Shown: one piece after another, positions 23,545 through 34,737 of the stretch
Layout of the letters: each line of letters begins with the position of its first letter
Numbering within the stretch: the stretch's first letter is position 1
Origin: Bemisia tabaci
Taxonomy: Eukaryota; Arthropoda; Insecta; Hemiptera; Aleyrodidae
Length of the DNA stretch: 64,000 bases
NCBI RefSeq assembly: GCF_918797505.1
Contig: NC_092796.1
Span: 55,148,851 to 55,212,850 of the forward strand
Direction of reading: 5' to 3'
Program-made: the position numbers and the translations under genes
The notes under the pieces: generated by a model
What the model was told of the DNA's origin: nothing
The model's database searches: none
The model's input: only the letters and a program-made list of their open reading frames with translations

Positions 23545-23771
23545 CATTAGAAAAAGAAGTCTCTTGAATCTCGAGGTCAGGCTCTTAATAAAATTGACAT
23601 GAAAAAATACTCTCAATTCAATCGGATTTTTCCTTGAATCCTAAGAAATTTCGCTTAAATTAAGAGGCTTGGCTCTCGATTCAAGCAAAAATCCGATTGA
23701 ATCAGGAGTATTTTTCTTGTTAAAATTTTTCAAGAGTCTGGACTCTAGTCGAAGATACTTTTTTTCCTATT
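23545..23771. mobile_element. Diverged family A MITE, copy 6
   Basis: Arms GAGGTCAGGCTCTTAATAAA and TCAAGAGTCTGGACTCTAG still mirror each other but the ends have decayed (CATTAG, CCTATT). Older than the other copies. It lies 23 bp outside the large foldback element that follows. Confidence 0.8.
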
Positions 23772-23794
23772 TTATAAGAAGTGCCTTTCTGTTC

Positions 23795-26114
23795 AAAAGG
23801 ACGACGGACCGGTCTTATGGGAAAAGTGGGCCCGGTTAAATCGGCTGGCGTTTTGATATGTTGTAGGTCTTAACCTACTGATCAAAAGTGTCAATGGGCA
23901 TTTCTCCCTATCTCGAAGTTTTACCCCCCATTTTGGGGGTCAAAGTTGCCAATTCGGCGTATAATTGGCAGTTTTGACACCCGGGTTTATTGGTCGCCTA
24001 TGAGATTCTTTGATGGTTTCTTGAGTCTTTTGTATCCTCTGAATAGGCTAGAGACCATCCGAACTCAAAAACTGACAATTTTGCCTTATGGGTAAGGGGG
24101 GGGGGGGGTGTTCACGCCACCGATTTCAGAGTCGGCGAGCCGTATTAAACCGATTCTTTCGCCATGTTTTGGAGAATTTTTTATGCAAATGATTGCGACT
24201 GCATCTTGAAAGGTCGACTAAGATGCAGCTCAGAATATACCCCCGGGCGGGAAGGGGGGGGGGGGGTGCGACCGAACTCGAGCAGCGTAACTGGCTTGCG
24301 CGGGTCGGATCAAACCTATCCTTCTATTATGTTTTGGAGAACTTTTTTGCAAGTGACTCAGGCTGCTTCTTGGAAGGTCTACTAAGATGCAGCTCAAAAT
24401 ATACCTCCCCCCCGGGGGGGAGGGAGGAGCGAAAACTGGGCCGAAAAGCCGACCGAACTCGGGCAGCGAAACTAGCTCTCGCGAGTTGCATCAAACCGAT
24501 GATTTTGTCATGTTTTGGAGTTTTTTTTCCATCCCAATGAAACAGACTGCATTTCGAAGTGTCGACTGAGATGGAGCACGGAATATGCTATGAGAAAGGA
24601 GGCTTCTCAATCCGCACCCTCCCTCGCAATAGGATCTCTCAGCATAGGTCAGTGTGGCACTGACACTAGTATAGTGGCATTTTTTACCACCACCATCACT
24701 CATACATAATTCCGAGGGTCGTTTTAGCTGACACGCATTTCCGACTGAGCCCAATATTTCTATAAGCGAAAGCTAATGGTGCAGATGATTCCTACGGCTG
24801 AGACGTTTATAACGTTGGTTGATTTCAGAAATATATCATCTAGGTCATTTTTTAAATGAAATCGCACATTATTATCGAGCATTAAACAGTTTTGTAGAAT
24901 GTCAAGAAAGGCAAGGAAGAAAGCAAAGCATTCCCAAAAAGGCAATATATGCAATGCAACCAGTTCTGAAGGTATTTGACGAGTTCTGGGTTTTTCATTC
25001 TTTCTACTGGAGCTCCATAAGTAATGGATCAAATCCTGGAAGCTCTCAGTGCAGAAAGTGAGGCGAGCTCGCGGAGATTTTTTTACGTTATCAGAAAATC
25101 TAAGAAAAAAACAAGGTCATGTATTTCTTCTTTTTAATTTTTTTTCATTTCAAAAGCAAATAACCCCTCCCCTCGTCGAAATTCTGAAATGCATCAGGAT
25201 ATGCTGAAAATTGAATGATGCGTTAAACGGTATGAAGTTTTAATCGTCCTAGCCACATTCAAAAGTGTCACTCTACTAGTGTCAGTGCCACACTGACCTA
25301 TGCTGAGAGATCCTATTGCGAGGGAGGGTGCGGATTGAGAAGCCTCCTTTCTCATAGCATATTCCGTGCTCCATCTCAGTCGACACTTCGAAATGCAGTC
25401 TGTTTCATTGGGATGGAAAAAAAAACTCCAAAACATGACAAAATCATCGGTTTGATGCAACTCGCGAGAGCTAGTTTCGCTGCCCGAGTTCGGTCGGCTT
25501 TTCAGGTATATTTTGAGCTGCATCTTAGTAGACCTTCCAAGAAGCAGCCTGAGTCACTTGCAAAAAAGTTCTCCAAAACATAATAGAAGGATAGGTTTGA
25601 TCCGACCCGCGCAAGCCAGTTACGCTGCTCGAGTTCGGTCGCACCCCCCCCCCCCCCTTCCCGCCCGGGGGTATATTCTGAGCTGCATCTTAGTCGACCT
25701 TTCAAGATGCAGTCGCAATCATTTGCATAAAAAATTCTCCAAAACATGGCGAAAGAATCGGTTTAATACGGCTCGCCGACTCTGAAATCGGTGGCGTGAA
25801 CACCCCCCCCCCCTTACCCATAAGGCAAAATTGTCAGTTTTTGAGTTCGGATGGTCTCTAGCCTATTCAGAGGATACAAAAGACTCAAGAAACCATCAAA
25901 GAATCTCATAGGCGACCAATAAACCCGGGTGTCAAAACTGCCAATTATACGCCGAATTGGCAACTTTGACCCCCAAAATGGGGGGTAAAACTTCGAGATA
26001 GGGAGAAATGCCCATTGACACTTTTGATCAGTAGGTTAAGACCTACAACATATCAAAACGCCAGCCGATTTAACCGGGCCCACTTTTCCCATAAGACCGG
26101 TCCGTCGTCCTTTT
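23795..26114. mobile_element. Giant foldback element, 2.3 kb
   Basis: Left arm 23,795-24,680 (886 bp) and right arm 25,264-26,114 (851 bp) are inverted copies around a 583-bp spacer. By eye the outer 400 bp of each arm are identical except for the length of a G/C run. The main difference is about 38 bp of C/G-rich sequence present only in the left arm (near 24,410-24,450). Each arm holds three units of about 170 bp, each starting at a CATGTTTTGGAG or TATGTTTTGGAG word (24,163, 24,329, 24,507). Structure resembles Foldback-class transposons. No target duplication was found, so the ends may be slightly off. A segmental inverted duplication is the alternative. Confidence 0.9.
24681..25263. other. 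Spacer of the giant foldback element
   Basis: 583 bp between the arms. It holds an 80-codon + ORF (24,819-25,061) and a 90-codon - ORF (24,760-25,032) in overlapping positions, neither with a motif I recognise. No transposase signature is visible, so the element looks non-autonomous. Confidence 0.6.
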
Positions 26115-26335
26115 CGAAGGAGGTGTGTACATTTTTAGCAAGTAGAATCTACGTTCTAGGTAATTTTCGGCTCATAGGAAGTGCCGTAGGATACACGACA
26201 TATGTTTTTTTTAGAAATCCATCAGTGAATGAGCCGGAATGCCTGGAAATGTTCAGAGAAAATCAGGGAATCAGACCGTATTTAAGAAGTAACAGCATGA
26301 TAATTTCCCGTTTTATGCGTTGTACTAGCCGTTCT

Positions 26336-26436
26336 GGGCGCGCTTCGCGCGCCCGTCACGCCTAGCCGGGGGCTACGCCCCCTGGACCCCCGGTCACTCG
26401 CTACGCGAGTGACATTCGGCTCGCTTCGCGAGCCGA
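26336..26436. repeat. Array of four GC-rich triloop hairpins
   Basis: Four perfect palindromes in 101 bp, each with a 3-base TTC or TAC loop: GGGCGCGC-TTC-GCGCGCCC (26,336-26,354), GGGGGC-TAC-GCCCCC (26,368-26,382), GTCACTCGC-TAC-GCGAGTGAC (26,393-26,413), TCGGCTCGC-TTC-GCGAGCCGA (26,416-26,436). All share the GC-TWC-GC core. Composition is unlike the AT-rich flanks. It lies about 220 bp outside the giant foldback element. Confidence 0.97.
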
Positions 26437-26702
26437 TTTTGTAGTAGTTGCAAATTTTTTATCACTATATTTTGAAGATTTCATAGAAAACATTATGAAA
26501 TTCTCACTCCACAATTAACTTGTAGAATAATAATGGCAGGGCAAGAAATAGACTATATCTTAAAATGGACGGTTCCCACTTAGTAAAAACAGCCAACACC
26601 ACGTGAAGGTGAGGAACCATCGTTAGCCACTTTTTTTTTTTTTTTTCTTTACTTTTCTGAAAAAAATTTACTGAAATTTTAGTTGCGTCCCCTAAAAGGA
26701 AA

Positions 26703-26900
26703 CACGGAGAAAAAAATTTGTGCATGGAACCCGAAGCTGAGATCATATGGATCTCTGAAGTTTTCGGATCACGCATCCGAAAAGTTAAGGTCCATCTGCC
26801 GAAGTTCGGGTCAGACAATTGAAGTAGTTCGGTATATACCGAAGATTTCAGGTCACACATCTGAAGTACTCGGTGCATACCGAAGTGCTTCAGATTTCTG
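26703..26900. mobile_element. Family J foldback element, diverged copy
   Basis: Starts CACGGAGAAAAAAATTTGTG and continues with CCGAAG, ATCATATGGATCTCTGAAG and repeated CATCTGAAG/CATCCGAAA words as in the complete copy at 49.6 kb. The right end is lost. A 72-codon ORF through it is an artefact of the repeats. Confidence 0.75.
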
Positions 26901-28740
26901 ACTCAGAGATTTAGGAAAAACACAGTAGAGAACCAAGGAAATCACAGTAGAACAGAGAAAAAAATACAGTCGAATAAATAAAGAAAACTATTATCGAAGA
27001 AATTCTAATTATTAGAAAGTAATTAGCTGGCGTAATCAATGCGTAGCTGCATAGGAGCATGAGCGAGATTTATCATCAACTGACCGCTGGCCGCTAGGTA
27101 CCTGGGTGGGCGAGCGACAATACGTAAGCGGTGGCATATGGTTCGATTGACAGAGGAGTGGGGAACGGTCAGACGTAGGGGAAAGGTTCAGGCTGAACCG
27201 TTCAGCACAGCGCAGCGTCAGTCACCGGGTGGGGAAGAGAGTCCGGGAGGGGACACTTCCCCTCGAGTGAAATAGAAAAAGGCAGAATCCTTCGAAGTTT
27301 ATATTAATGATGATGCCTCTTTCCGCAGATCTTGGGAAAAAATCAGACCATACTAATTTTTAAGTTTGCGAGGTTTTGTATGTATAAAAAAATCCCATAA
27401 AATTATGCGTTGGTCTTCAATAACTTGCGCGAAAACCAAGGTCCTTTTCAAGACTTTTTCAACAATCCTGTAAACGTTTCTGCGTTAGTAATTATTCCAG
27501 TCTCGCTTTGAGTGTGCATATTCCGAACCCGTTGCAAATGTTGAAAACGGCTTTTCGACGAGTAAATCCTCGGATTTCTGGGCGTGAAAAAAGCAACCAA
27601 GGCCCGATGACAAGTCGTCACCTTCCAGACATAAGGGTTTAACTACACTCAGCCAATAAACTCTGTCGTCCATACAATTTAATGCGTTTTCGGGCTCATC
27701 TCAATGTGTGGTTACGCCCTATCGTCAACCGGTGACAAGTTGTCACCGGCGAAGAGAGACGACGGCGACGAGGAGTCAAGTATTTCCTGTCAAACCTCGG
27801 TGTTCTTTAAGGATATGAACAGCCGCCGTGAGTCATGGGCATCGTTTTTGGTGAAAAACACGTTTCTTTCGTAATTTCCCCGCCATTGTTTGTTCTCTTT
27901 TATTTTTATTTCTACAATCATCGTTTATTCGAGGAATTTGCCTCTCGGAACGATCGGTGTTAGTCATTCCGTCGGATCGATCGGTCGTGGATTAGAATTG
28001 GATCCTGCAGTCGCGTTACCTCATTCCTCCGCTTTCGGAGAGATGAACTAACGACCGACCGCGTTACTCACACCATCGAAATCGGGGCAAAAAATGCCCG
28101 AAAAGCATCCGCCTTCGGATGATTCGTTGTCTTGTCAACCGCTTTCGGAATGTCCTTTAAAATGTGAGAATGGACACGAGATAAGACCTCTTGTTTCACA
28201 CGTGTTCGCCTGCAATAAGTATAACTCGTGTCAGCTGACCTGAATAATTTTGCAGTTTCCAAGTTTTGCTCCTTCTCGCTTAAAATCCACCCAAGGATCA
28301 GTGCGAACGCATCATTTGCATTAACGGCACTCATGCTATGCAATTCCGCACGGACAGCTAAGGAAACAAATTTGTGAAGTTTATCTTTTTAATTCGTCCA
28401 GTTTTCCATGCATAGTTGATTGTCGCATCATCAGGGGCTATAAGCAAGCCTCTTTCTGGTAACGCTTAGTTCTAGCATACTACCGTGCCGATTTTCAAAA
28501 TTTTTGTGTTAATGGATATAGGTAGATGGTGTTTAGATGAATAGGTAAACGTGCAAGAAATACAGTCAAAACTATCTACAGTCAAAATCTTGGATCAAGT
28601 AATAATGTGATTAATCAAATAAATGCTTTATTTTGGAGAGTCAAGATCTTGAACAGGCCGATTTAGACTGGTATGTGCCTTAATCTCTTAATTTAATTAC
28701 GGCACTTAAGTCTTTTTGAAATCGACCGATTCAATTGTGG
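26901..28740. other. No gene supported
   Basis: Unique-looking. The one ORF that reads like ordinary protein is 28,068-28,343 on the - strand (91 codons, mixed composition, starts MHSMSAVNANDAF); no domain recognised, no promoter or splice support, GC-rich around 27,950-28,130. 27,700-28,130 also has repeated CGATCGGT-type words. Confidence 0.35.
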
Positions 28741-29245
28741 TTTTGCCTGAGTGCGGCGTGGCGGCGGGGTTGAAAAACGGAGCATGAGCAAGAGCGGACT
28801 GCAGCGGAGTCCGGGCGAGACGTGAACGATCGATTATCGATATTTCCCCATTTGAGGCTGCAGTAAAGAATCGATTCTTTTCCATAGGTTTCGATAGCAA
28901 ATCGACTTATCGCCAAGCACGCCACGCCACTGAGCTGGGCCCGGCCCGGCTGGAAATTGAAATAAATAAATAATTATAGCCACTGACCAGCGACCAGCGT
29001 GGCAGCGAGCGACTAGCCGTAGCGGCGACCGGGTTGCGCGGCTGACCCGTGGCCGAGGCTGTAGATGTGGATGTGATGTTCCATATTTCTTTTGACGGCT
29101 CCGAGCCCGCTATGAATCATGGCACCGGGAACATGGAACACGGAGCGGAGTCCAGAGAGGCAGCGCGTCTAGTCCCACCACCGCCGCCCCGCCCCGCGTT
29201 GCCACCGCTCATTGGTCCCACCTCAGGTCCTCAACCAATAGGCTT
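28740..29245. promoter_or_regulatory. GC-rich island 5 around a hAT-like MITE
   Basis: GC-rich segments on both sides of the family L remnant, with GCGACCAGCGTGGCAGCGAGCG-like short tandem words split over 28,985-29,040. No coding signal. Confidence 0.25.
28770..28932. mobile_element. hAT-like MITE, family L copy 2 (left end decayed)
   Basis: Right end GCACGCCACGCCACTG intact; interior GATCGATTATCGATATTTCC and AAAGAATCGATT as in the other copies. The central GGTGTTCG hairpin is missing and the left end is unrecognisable, so no 8-bp duplication can be shown. Confidence 0.75.
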
Positions 29246-29998
29246 CTTTCTCACCTGAAACAGAAAATTTTTCCTTTGATCTGTAAGGAGATGGTGGTCG
29301 ATGTTTGGAATTGATTCAGGGGTGCAAATTGTTCGAGGCTTCGGAAAGTTGCTGCAACGCGCTGGGTTTGTGCGGAAAGGTCAACACAACGCGCTGTTCA
29401 AAATTGTTTAATGTTTCTGTCAAAGTCGCATTATTCCACATGAGTTGAACATCTGAAAAGTGAAAACTGAAAAATTTAAAAAGAAAAAAAAATTAGCCTC
29501 AACAATTTTTAGGGTAGTTCCGCAATTTGGTCGCGACCGTGGGATCGAGAATAGTTTGAACCCCTGAAATGATTTGGAAAAATGGATCATACAGGGTGAA
29601 AAGTCCGGGACACCTCGAAAGGTCAGTTTTTTTTTACTCAACTGCAAAAAGTCAGATAAGTTGGCGGTGGTAAGGGTTGTAGTTTTGTTATTCTTACTTA
29701 AAATATTGCGGAAAAACTAAAAAAAAATCGTTGGAAAGACCAAAAAATAATTTCGAAAGGGAGAAACTGCTAGTCAAAGACCGACTGTCGAGTTGAATAA
29801 AGGGGAAGCCTGTTGTTTTTACGTAAAATTTCGTGAAAATACTAAGAAGTTCGTTCGAAAGATCCAAAAATCATTTCTGAGGGGAGAGAGGCTAATCTAA
29901 GACTGACAGTCAGAGTTGACGTATCAAGGCGAAGCTGAAGCTGATTGTGAGTTCAGGCCTCAGCCAATCAGCAAACGCCAGTTTTCCATCATTCGGCA
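29246..29998. other. No gene; one transposon-end word
   Basis: A CAGGGTGAAAAGTCCGGGAC word at 29,593 is typical of an insect transposon end but has no partner. Otherwise AT-rich with nothing recognised. Confidence 0.45.
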
Positions 29999-30225
29999 CA
30001 CTGGCAAAAAAAAACACATTGGATCTAGAGTCCAGACTCTTAAAAACATCGAAAAGAAAAATACTCTTGATTCAATCGGATTTTTGCTTAAATCAAGAAC
30101 CAAGCCTCTTAATTTGAGCGGATTTCCTTTTGATTTAAGCTTAAATCTGATTGAATCAAGAGATTTTTTCTTGTCAATGTTTTCAAGAGTCTGGACTCTA
30201 GATCAAATGTGTTTTTTTTCCAGTT
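29999..30225. mobile_element. Foldback MITE, family A copy 7
   Basis: CACTGG left end, CCAGTT right end, mirrored GGATCTAGAGTC arms. Flanking dinucleotides do not match, consistent with the mutated right end. Confidence 0.92.
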
Positions 30226-30289
30226 CACGATCATTCGTTTAGTTACGATGCAAATGCAAATTCGGCAGCATCTACGCTGGAAGCATGAT

Positions 30290-30600
30290 TTTTTTTTTTT
30301 TTTTGGGGGGGGGGGCTCTCGGCGGGGCGGCAACACGGCCGGCGAGAATGAGGAGAGCCGGAGCATCCGTGGACGGCGATGGTGTTTACTTTGTAGTTTG
30401 TAATCCGGGCTCCGGAGCCGGGACCGCGGGTACCGGGTTCATGTCCCCCGTCTTCGGCTATGATTAATTGAATGCTCGCTGGAAATTATTAACAAGTTAG
30501 AGCTCGAAACCTTCCACTCTTTCTTTGCTCGTACCCGCAGCATCCATCCACCCCACCCCCACCCTTCGCCCTCCTTCGTACTTCTTTCCCGGCTCATGTC
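30290..30600. promoter_or_regulatory. GC-rich island 6
   Basis: A T18-G10 homopolymer junction (about 30,287-30,314) leads into GC-rich sequence ending in GATTAATTGAATGC and GGAAATTATTAAC homeodomain-like words. No coding signal. Confidence 0.25.
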
Positions 30601-30673
30601 TTCGCTCATCTACCAAGTGTTCTAGGTGCGCAGGCGTTGGTTCTCGTTAGGTTTTTTAACCATAATCTCAGTA

Positions 30674-30930
30674 CTGCCGTGCTGGGGAGAAACGCCGTGT
30701 GAACATTCGAGAGTTGCCAAATTTTCTCCGAATAAATGTTCATTTTTGAGGAGATTTATTAATCTTTTGTAATTGGAATTTTCAGATGAATGCGACCTAA
30801 TTACGAAGTAAATTCTCTGAAAATTTGAACGGGAAATATTCACAAGTTTTCCTGGAAATTCGTATTTTATCAAAGGAAATTTGGCAACTGACGAAGGTTC
30901 ATAAGGCGTTTTCCCTTAGCACGAGTAGTT
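30674..30930. mobile_element. Family E foldback element, copy 1
   Basis: Family E elements are about 250 bp, begin CTGCCGTGCTAAGGAAGAAC and mirror this at the right end (CCTTAGCACGGCAG), followed inwards by ACGCCGTATGA and GTTGCCAAATTT. This copy has an intact left end and a right end degraded to TTAGCACGAGTAG. Confidence 0.85.
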
Positions 30931-31185
30931 GCTCGTCGCTCCACGGAACCCGGGAAAGTAGAGACGTGTGCATTTTCATATTTATTGCTAGTACTCATCT
31001 TTATATTTGTCATAAAAATATACTAAATCTTCGGAGTGACTGGTATTAGTAAAAGAATGCCTTTAAGTAGTGGAACCTACGGATGTTGAGTAAATCCCTT
31101 TTGTTTACGTTCACTTATGATCTGCACCCTTCCTAGGTGTCAAAGCCCAGAAGTTTCGAGTTCCTGGGAAAGTTAAGGAAATTTT

Positions 31186-31433
31186 CTGCCGTGCAAGGAA
31201 GAACGTCGTATAACGCCGTAGACGTGGCCAAATTTTCTTTGATGTATTTTGAATTCTCGATGAAATATGTGAATATTTGCATTTCAATTTTTCAGTTAAT
31301 TTTTTCCGCAATTAGATGTAAATCTTATGAGAATTTCGAGAGGCAGTATTCGGTACTCTTCTAAAATAAACATTTTATCGGAGGCAATGTGGCAACTATC
31401 AAACGTTATACGGTGTTTGTCCCTAGCACGGCA
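31186..31433. mobile_element. Family E foldback element, copy 2
   Basis: CTGCCGTGCAAGGAAGAACG at the left, CCCTAGCACGGCA at the right, GTGGCCAAATTTTC and GTGGCAACT blocks inside. Non-coding. Confidence 0.85.
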
Positions 31434-32550
31434 AAATTATCGAAACAACGTTTCCTTAACTCAAAAAAACCAAATGTTGTCGACAAGACCGACGCTCTTA
31501 ATTTAAATCAAAGTAATATCTGAAGAAAATGTTTTTTCAGTGCTGGAAATTTCAATTTTCGGCACCCTGTGCCACCGCGAGATATTCCCCCCTCCTCTCC
31601 TTCTGGGAGGGGGGGGGGTGTCGTTACATCGCACCGAAATCCTCGGGCAGTTCCCACTGTGAATGAGACATGCATGAGGTGTCATTATTGTAGCATTACT
31701 CCAGATCTGTCTCTTTTGTGGACAGTGCTCACTCTGAACTGGTGGGCACAGTCGATCAATTCGATGTCTTCGGTGAGAGCGATGCGGCTCGACTTCCAAA
31801 CGTTCACCGACCGAGTCTCGACTCCATTCATCTCCGAGCCGGGGATTACGCATGGATCATCACTGCCGTCGCGTCGCACAGGGTGCCCCCAAAAAACTGA
31901 TCTTGTGTCCATTCACCGGGTGTTTTTTTGGACAGGAGATCGAGCATGAAGACCTAACATTGCGTAGGTATCATCCAAAACTTCGTCAGCATTTGATGAA
32001 ACTCTATGCCTTAAAAGTTGAAAGGCAAGAATTCGTCACCAATTTACTTCCCATAAAAGTAAGTGAGGAAGATCAAATGTCGTGCAAAAGTATTATACTT
32101 GGGGGGAGGGGGGGACTAACTACTGAAAAATGTGGCCCGACGTGTACGTAATATGGTGGTAAAATAGCGCTGGGTCAATAGTGGGGGTATTATACTTGTC
32201 TAATGGATTTCTGCTAGCATCACATACTGCATTTTCGCGAGTCAACGCAGAGATAATGATTGCGTCAACCAAGAACATTCTCCGCTGATTTTAGGCGCCA
32301 CCCCTAAACAAAGTTGATGGAATTAACAGTGTTTTACCGTGCAAGTCAGTAATTTTGTTAGGCTCTACCAAACTAGCAAATTCAACTCAAAATTATGTCG
32401 GCATTAGATTTCGCTAAATAGTTGATCTTATCCATTATTCTATTTCTCTGCGTAATGAGTCGTCTGAATTGGTGGAAAGTCGATTCTACAATTCATACGT
32501 TTCGTGATTTCATTGAATCCTGATGAAGCGGACCAAAGGTTTCCCGCAGT
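31434..32550. other. Non-coding stretch with an ORF-rich GC block at 31,560-31,950
   Basis: 31,560-31,950 is GC-rich and open in several frames: 126 codons on + (31,569-31,949), 116 and 75 codons on - (31,503-31,853; 31,685-31,912). The 75-codon - frame has an ordinary mix of charged and hydrophobic residues and could be a decayed exon. I do not recognise it. The rest to 32,550 holds G-rich runs and nothing else. Confidence 0.3.
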
Positions 32551-32728
32551 GAAGAGGCGTTTATAAAAAACGGAACGCCAAATTTCGGATTTTTCGACAC
32601 CCCCTCCTCCGTAACGATTTTGTGACGGAGGTCCCTCTGCTTTAACATGTAAAATCAAAATGGCGTGACGCTCGCCTTGACCCATCCCTCTCCCCCAGAG
32701 CGTTACGTATTTTATGAACTGCCCCTTA
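32551..32728. mobile_element. Foldback element, family O copy 2
   Basis: Left AGGCGTTTATAAAAAACGG and right GCGTTACGTATTTTATGAAC-type ends mirror each other, with GTGACGGAGGTCC and ATGGCGTGACGCTC inside, matching the copy at 3.4 kb in order. Confidence 0.7.
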
Positions 32729-32829
32729 CCCCCTGAGGAAAGTTGATCTGTGTCTCTCAATGTATCTTTCCGGGGCACACTGTAATTCCGTGCATAGAAA
32801 TGCATCTGTAAGTGCGTTTATCCATCGGG

Positions 32830-33130
32830 ACGTTGGTTGTCGCACTCTAATGGTGGGAAACGCGCTTTTATGCTCCTGGCCGACCGCACCGCGCCGCGGC
32901 CGGTCTATTTTTCCATCCACCGGGCACCGGGATGGCTGGAATTCCAGAACCCCTCTTGCCCTCGCCTAAACGATTCCTTAATCTCTTCCTGTGCGTGCGA
33001 TGCCCTGTCCCTCAATCGGGTGGTTTTTTCGTAATTAAATGAATTTTCTTTGTCGTTGCCTGTCACAGCCTCACAGCCGGTGCGAACGCGCCCGGAGATG
33101 TCTTAATGGCGGCGCGCAGCGGCGGCTCAT
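32830..33130. promoter_or_regulatory. GC-rich island 7
   Basis: CpG-rich (GACCGCACCGCGCCGCGGCC) followed by GCCTAAACGATTCC and TCGTAATTAAATGAA words. Non-repetitive; regulatory role only a guess. Confidence 0.25.
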
Positions 33131-33132
33131 GT

Positions 33133-33258
33133 AGTCGTTCCTCTGACGTAAGGGCGTATCTCACTTCCCGTGTGAGCCGTTTCTTACATATACCTCCATG
33201 CTTATTGGGGCTCATGCTGAAATCGAGCCACAGCTTTTCGTTTGAGGGACGACCAAGT
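33133..33258. mobile_element. Family D foldback element, copy 1
   Basis: Left TCGTTCCTCTGACGTAAGG then GCGTATCTCAC; right GGGGCTCATGCTGAAATCG then GAGGGACGAC. Matches the cleaner copy at 52,173-52,294 arm for arm. Confidence 0.65.
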
Positions 33259-33699
33259 GTCTGATACCTCGACTCCACGTCCATCGTTGCTCGGTTTCCC
33301 GAAATTTTGTCGGGATTCGATACGAGTGTTTGAAGGACTTATTAATTGACACGATTTTTACTTCGTTAAATTGCATCGCCCAGAGGAAAAATCCAGTGCG
33401 TCATTTCAGGCAAATCTTGAGGAAAGAGAACGATGATTTTCGGAAGAGGCAAAATTCGCCCAGGAGGGGACGCAACAAATATCTCCTAATTTGCCCTTTA
33501 AAGATCAGAATTACCAAAAATTGCTCCATGATGAGGTCAAACGCAAGATGGAAGGCAATTTTTCCCCTGGCAATGACACCCCTGGCAACACCTTATCCGA
33601 TTGTCTTAATTTCTCTCGATAGAATTTTTATGTTTGTGGGGTGTTAAGAACATTTTCTCTCGACACTTTTAAATAAGTAATTTAGGTCTGATAACGACT
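33259..33699. other. No gene or repeat recognised
   Basis: A 105-codon + ORF (33,330-33,647) has no recognisable domain. Nothing else seen. Confidence 0.4.
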
Positions 33700-33814
33700 A
33701 AAATCCACTGAAAAATTCAGGGAAGTATATCTTTACGTTTGCCTGAAAATTCATCTTTTACCGAAGGAAATTGGCAGCATTTGAAGACTGATACAGTGTT
33801 CTTCCGTAGCACGG
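33700..33814. mobile_element. Family E element, right-hand half only
   Basis: Carries ACCGAAGGAAATTGGCAGCA and TGTTCTTCCGTAGCACGGGA, the right-arm signature of family E, with no matching left arm nearby. Truncated. Confidence 0.6.
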
Positions 33815-33837
33815 GAATGTACCGCATGCAGGCCAAC

Positions 33838-33853
33838 CATAATAATAATAATG
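33838..33853. repeat. AAT microsatellite
   Basis: Five tandem AAT units. Confidence 0.8.
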
Positions 33854-34297
33854 ATTTGTATCGTAATTTTGACAACAGCGCGCCCGGTCGAGGTGTGGGG
33901 CGTGGGAGATGGTCCAACGCTGGCCAAGACATCTTCGTGGCTCTCGGATTTGAGTTGAAAAATCTCCCTCGGCATGAGTAATTTGAAAATTATGTTGTGT
34001 AAAACATGTTTGGAGAGCCTGATATTTTTCATTCTTTTAATCTGTGAGCGGCTGTCAAATATCCTTTAAGCGCGCCCTGCGCACCTCTCGCTACTACAGT
34101 TGGAAAGTCTCTGAAAGTATTCAACAGTAATACACGTTGACAAAAAATGACATTAAGAAGTCTTTTCGGTCGGAGCCTGTTGCGCCAGGACGAAACTTGA
34201 TAATTACTTTTGCAATGTGTGATCCCTTGAGAAAGTGATTTCAGTGTCGAGGAACTCAACATTGAAGGCATCAATATTACTACGTAGAGAAAAATAA
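33854..34297. other. No gene or repeat recognised
   Basis: Includes short ORFs under 95 codons without motifs. Confidence 0.4.
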
Positions 34298-34425
34298 ATT
34301 GGACGTATTTCTGCCAAACGGAACTATGTGCATTGAGACATGAGCCCTGAGACCCATAAGAATATGTGCATAGCAGGGCTCACGTCATGATGCACATAGT
34401 TCCGTTTGATAGAAATACGTCCAAT
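34298..34425. mobile_element. 128-bp foldback element, family H copy 1
   Basis: Ends ATTGGACGTATTTCTGCC and its inverse (AGAAATACGTCCAAT); arms continue AAACGGAACTATGTGCAT and mirror. The central AAGAATATGTGCATAGCAGG block pairs with little else. The outermost 13 bases match the ends of the 2.6-kb element at 48.2 kb. Copy 2 at 61,699 has the same length. Confidence 0.92.
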
Positions 34426-34496
34426 TGAGGGATGATGAGCGCACAATGAAACCAACCCGTCGATAATTATTAGAGGTTTGCAGTTTTCTAACTCGA

Positions 34497-34588
34497 GGTT
34501 TTGAGAAATGTCAAGGAATTTTAAAAAGTCAGGGAAAACCTGGAAATGTCAGGGAATTTCATCTTCTAAATGCTGTTGGCAACCCTGT
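34497..34588. mobile_element. CAGGGTTGCC-type element fragment (inverted)
   Basis: AAAAAGTCAGGGAAAACC, AATGTCAGGGAATTTC and a right end GTTGGCAACCCTG match the family seen at 5.2 and 19.4 kb. Only about 90 bp remains. Confidence 0.6.
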
Positions 34589-34714
34589 TAATTAAAACTA
34601 ATGGATTAAAACCTAAATTGAAGTGATAAGATTTAGTATCTGTTTGAGATATTCAGGAGTCAGGACAGACATAAATTACGTCACGCAATTCTCAGGGAAA
34701 TATTACCTTTGCTT

Positions 34715-34737
34715 TTCTTCTTCTTCTTCTTCTTCTT
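34715..34737. repeat. TTC microsatellite
   Basis: About seven tandem TTC units. Confidence 0.9.

Noticed and set aside
26504..26878. 124-codon - strand ORF
   Set aside because: Runs through a family J fragment and a T16 tract encoding poly-lysine.
28068..28343. 91-codon - strand ORF with protein-like composition
   Set aside because: No recognised domain, no transcript logic, and its length is within chance expectation for 64 kb read in six frames.
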